A stretch of DNA of 64,000 bases, taken from positions 16,488 through 80,487 of the forward strand of contig SUVY01000004.1 of assembly GCA_015061775.1 (NCBI GenBank), in the 5' to 3' direction. Positions 62,560-64,000 of the stretch are shown here, in pieces (the stretch's first letter is position 1; each line of letters begins with the position of its first letter). Under the pieces are notes generated by a model. It was not told the origin of the DNA. It ran no database searches and saw nothing but the letters and a program-made list of their open reading frames with translations. A program made the translations under genes and the position numbers. The DNA comes from Lentisphaerota bacterium. Its GTDB lineage: Bacteria; Verrucomicrobiota; Lentisphaeria; Victivallales; Victivallaceae.

Positions 62560-63789
62560 TCACTTTTTATCTTTTATGAGCCATGCACAGGTCATTGCAG
62601 GCAAAACAAAGACCAGCAAAACCGCAAAAAGAAGCATGTAACTCGATGCACCGTAAACCTTGACTCCATCGATGATCCTCGCCGGATATATTCCGATGAG
62701 GAATCCGGCAAGGTCTCCGAAAATGGCAACTGCCATATAGTTCCCGAAATTCATCGCGCCTGCGGCAAGTCCGAAATCGCTGTCAGGATTTATCTCCCTG
62801 AGCAGCGGAATGGTCAATGCTGACATGGTCGCAGTAGCCGCGAGCAGACAGAACAATAATGCGGAAAAAAACTGACTGCCGCCGACAAGAAGCATGATGA
62901 TCTGTCCGGAAAATACCGAGAAGGATATGATAGTCGCGCCTCGGCAGAATACTGCCTTGCGTCCTCCGCAGAGAGCACTGAAATACGCCTGAAATATTCC
63001 GGAAAATGCCGCGATGATGCCGGTCACAGAAAAAACCATCGCCGCTCCGGATGAAGTGAAGCCGGAAAAGTCCTCAAGATACTTTTTGCCGATAACCGTC
63101 TGCACCACGTAGAATAATCCGAAATTCACCCAGTTGAAAACCCAGATATACCAATTTCCCGGACGGCGGATGACCTCTTTCACAGAACCGAACCTGCAGT
63201 CGGAATTTCCGTCGAGTTTTTTAATTCCGAGCGACATAAGTATCCACACGATGTAGAGGACACTCAACGCGCAACCGACAGACAGCATGACCTTTTTCCA
63301 GCCGAAAACCTCTTCAGCGGCGGTCAACGGAGCGTTTGCAACCACGCCTCCGGCAAAACCGATGATAAGATTGACAGCGAGCGCCATGCTGAATTTATCA
63401 GGAAAAGTTTCCATCGTCATCTGCACTATACTCAGATAAATACAGCCCGCGCCGAGACCGGTCAGCAGACGGCAGATGTATGCAAGCTGAAAACTTCCGG
63501 CAAGCGGAAACAGCAATGCTCCGAGCACAAAGAACAATCCTCCGAGGCGGACGCTCTTTATCCAGCCGAAGCGTCCGATACCCAACCCCACTATAAGCTG
63601 AGCTATCGCGTAGATATAAGTGAATCCAGAGCCGAGAGAAGCGACTCCTGATGCCGATAGATCATACTCCTGCTGAAGCTGGTTGAAGAGAGCTCCGGGG
63701 ATCGCTGCCCGCTGAAAGTTGACAAAAAAATACATCAATGACGCGAGCACCAGCAGCAGTACCTGACGCCATCTTACATTTTGTGACAT
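62560..63789 (-). CDS. Major facilitator superfamily transporter
   Basis: 409 residues, about 12 membrane segments. The early loop GIGRFGWIKSVRLGGLFF fits MFS motif A, and RLLTGLGAGCIY fits the following motif B-like helix. A central basic loop (RRPGNW) divides the halves. The resemblance is to the glycerol-phosphate/hexuronate (ACS) type carriers, but substrate is not known. Ribosome binding site is weak. Promoter at 63838-63866. Confidence 0.85.
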   Translation of the reverse strand: MSQNVRWRQVLLLVLASLMYFFVNFQRAAIPGALFNQLQQEYDLSASGVASLGSGFTYIYAIAQLIVGLGIGRFGWIKSVRLGGLFFVLGALLFPLAGSFQLAYICRLLTGLGAGCIYLSIVQMTMETFPDKFSMALAVNLIIGFAGGVVANAPLTAAEEVFGWKKVMLSVGCALSVLYIVWILMSLGIKKLDGNSDCRFGSVKEVIRRPGNWYIWVFNWVNFGLFYVVQTVIGKKYLEDFSGFTSSGAAMVFSVTGIIAAFSGIFQAYFSALCGGRKAVFCRGATIISFSVFSGQIIMLLVGGSQFFSALLFCLLAATATMSALTIPLLREINPDSDFGLAAGAMNFGNYMAVAIFGDLAGFLIGIYPARIIDGVKVYGASSYMLLFAVLLVFVLPAMTCAWLIKDKK

Positions 63790-63837
63790 TTAAACAGTAG
63801 TGACCCTATATTTTGCTTTCACTTTTCATTGCTATAT

Positions 63838-63866
63838 AATATAGCATCAGGCTGCCCCCTTAACAA
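63838..63866 (-). promoter_or_regulatory. Promoter of the MFS gene, -10 within a palindrome
   Basis: Minus strand TTGTTA (63861-63866), 17 bp, TATATT (63838-63843). The -10 is in the perfect 17-bp palindrome TGCTATAT-a-ATATAGCA (63830-63846), a possible operator. Confidence 0.55.
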
Positions 63867-63885
63867 GCGGGGTTCAAAAAAAAAA

Positions 63886-63940
63886 GGCTCTGTTCTCGAC
63901 GAAGGTAGGTAAAAGCAAATAAAAAAGTTTTTTCGCTTTT
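63886..63940. repeat. Dispersed repeat copy B
   Basis: Starts GGCTCTGTTC; about 85% identical by eye to 15433-15485. The remaining sequence to 64000 shows no gene. Confidence 0.6.
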
Positions 63941-64000
63941 CTCCTATGAGAGACTAAATTTCAAGTGTTGTTTGCAAAAAAATTGTAAAAAATTTAATAA

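Overview
The window reads as chromosome of a Gram-negative, carbohydrate-degrading bacterium of the Planctomycetes-Verrucomicrobia-Lentisphaerae group, most likely a Lentisphaerae/Victivallales member. This placement is inferred from gene content: a pseudopilin with a C-terminal H-X9-DG motif, very long sodium:solute symporters, LacI/AraC-controlled glycosidase clusters, lpxB (outer membrane) and a minimal TatAC system. Base composition looks even, near 50% GC by eye. I see no prophage, intact insertion sequence, CRISPR array or rRNA operon.

Layout, left to right. (1) 1-5778: a truncated secreted DUF4886 protein; a plus-strand unit of a cation/proton antiporter fused to a PTS EIIA domain, a CBM9-like protein and a small monooxygenase; a minus-strand unit lacI - pseudopilin - beta-helix glycosidase that extends to 7660. 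(2) 7921-10072: DtxR-type regulator, mnmA, rlmH. (3) 10082-15127: SDR, enolase-superfamily dehydratase and histidine phosphatase, then a convergent pair of esterases bracketed by two copies of a promoter-bearing direct repeat. (4) 15521-26728: AraC - GH5 - MFS, then a GH42-like giant - unknown - Gfo/Idh/MocA - Na+ symporter unit. (5) 27056-34767: a hexuronate unit (type I dehydroquinase-like protein, Na+ symporter, tagaturonate reductase, altronate dehydratase, AAA ATPase). (6) 35007-43895: ABC exporter - HlyD adaptor - UmuD - UmuC, then phosphodiester glycosidase, xseA, amidohydrolase, PHP protein. (7) 43885-53578: minus-strand housekeeping genes (trmL, RsmB-type methylase, tatC, tatA, DUF3047, lytic transglycosylase, secreted unknown, aspS, xerD, LOG protein, lpxB). 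(8) 53736-54159: tRNA-Arg(CCT) and a duplicated terminator block. (9) 54170-59295: minor pseudopilins H-I-J-K with a giant GspK. (10) 59530-63789: rpmF - plsX - fabH - unknown, and an MFS transporter.

How they work together: extracellular hydrolases and esterases release sugars, Na+ symporters and MFS carriers import them, and SDR/Gfo-Idh/uronate enzymes feed them to central metabolism under LacI and AraC control. Pseudopilins and Tat provide secretion capacity. Hexamers matching a sigma70-type promoter with 16-17 bp spacing recur throughout, with -10 usually TATATT; two units also carry 20-21 bp spaced direct repeats suggestive of AraC-family activators. The most unusual items are the duplicated promoter repeat, the oversized GspK, the antiporter-EIIA fusion, and the dehydroquinase-like protein inside a uronate operon.
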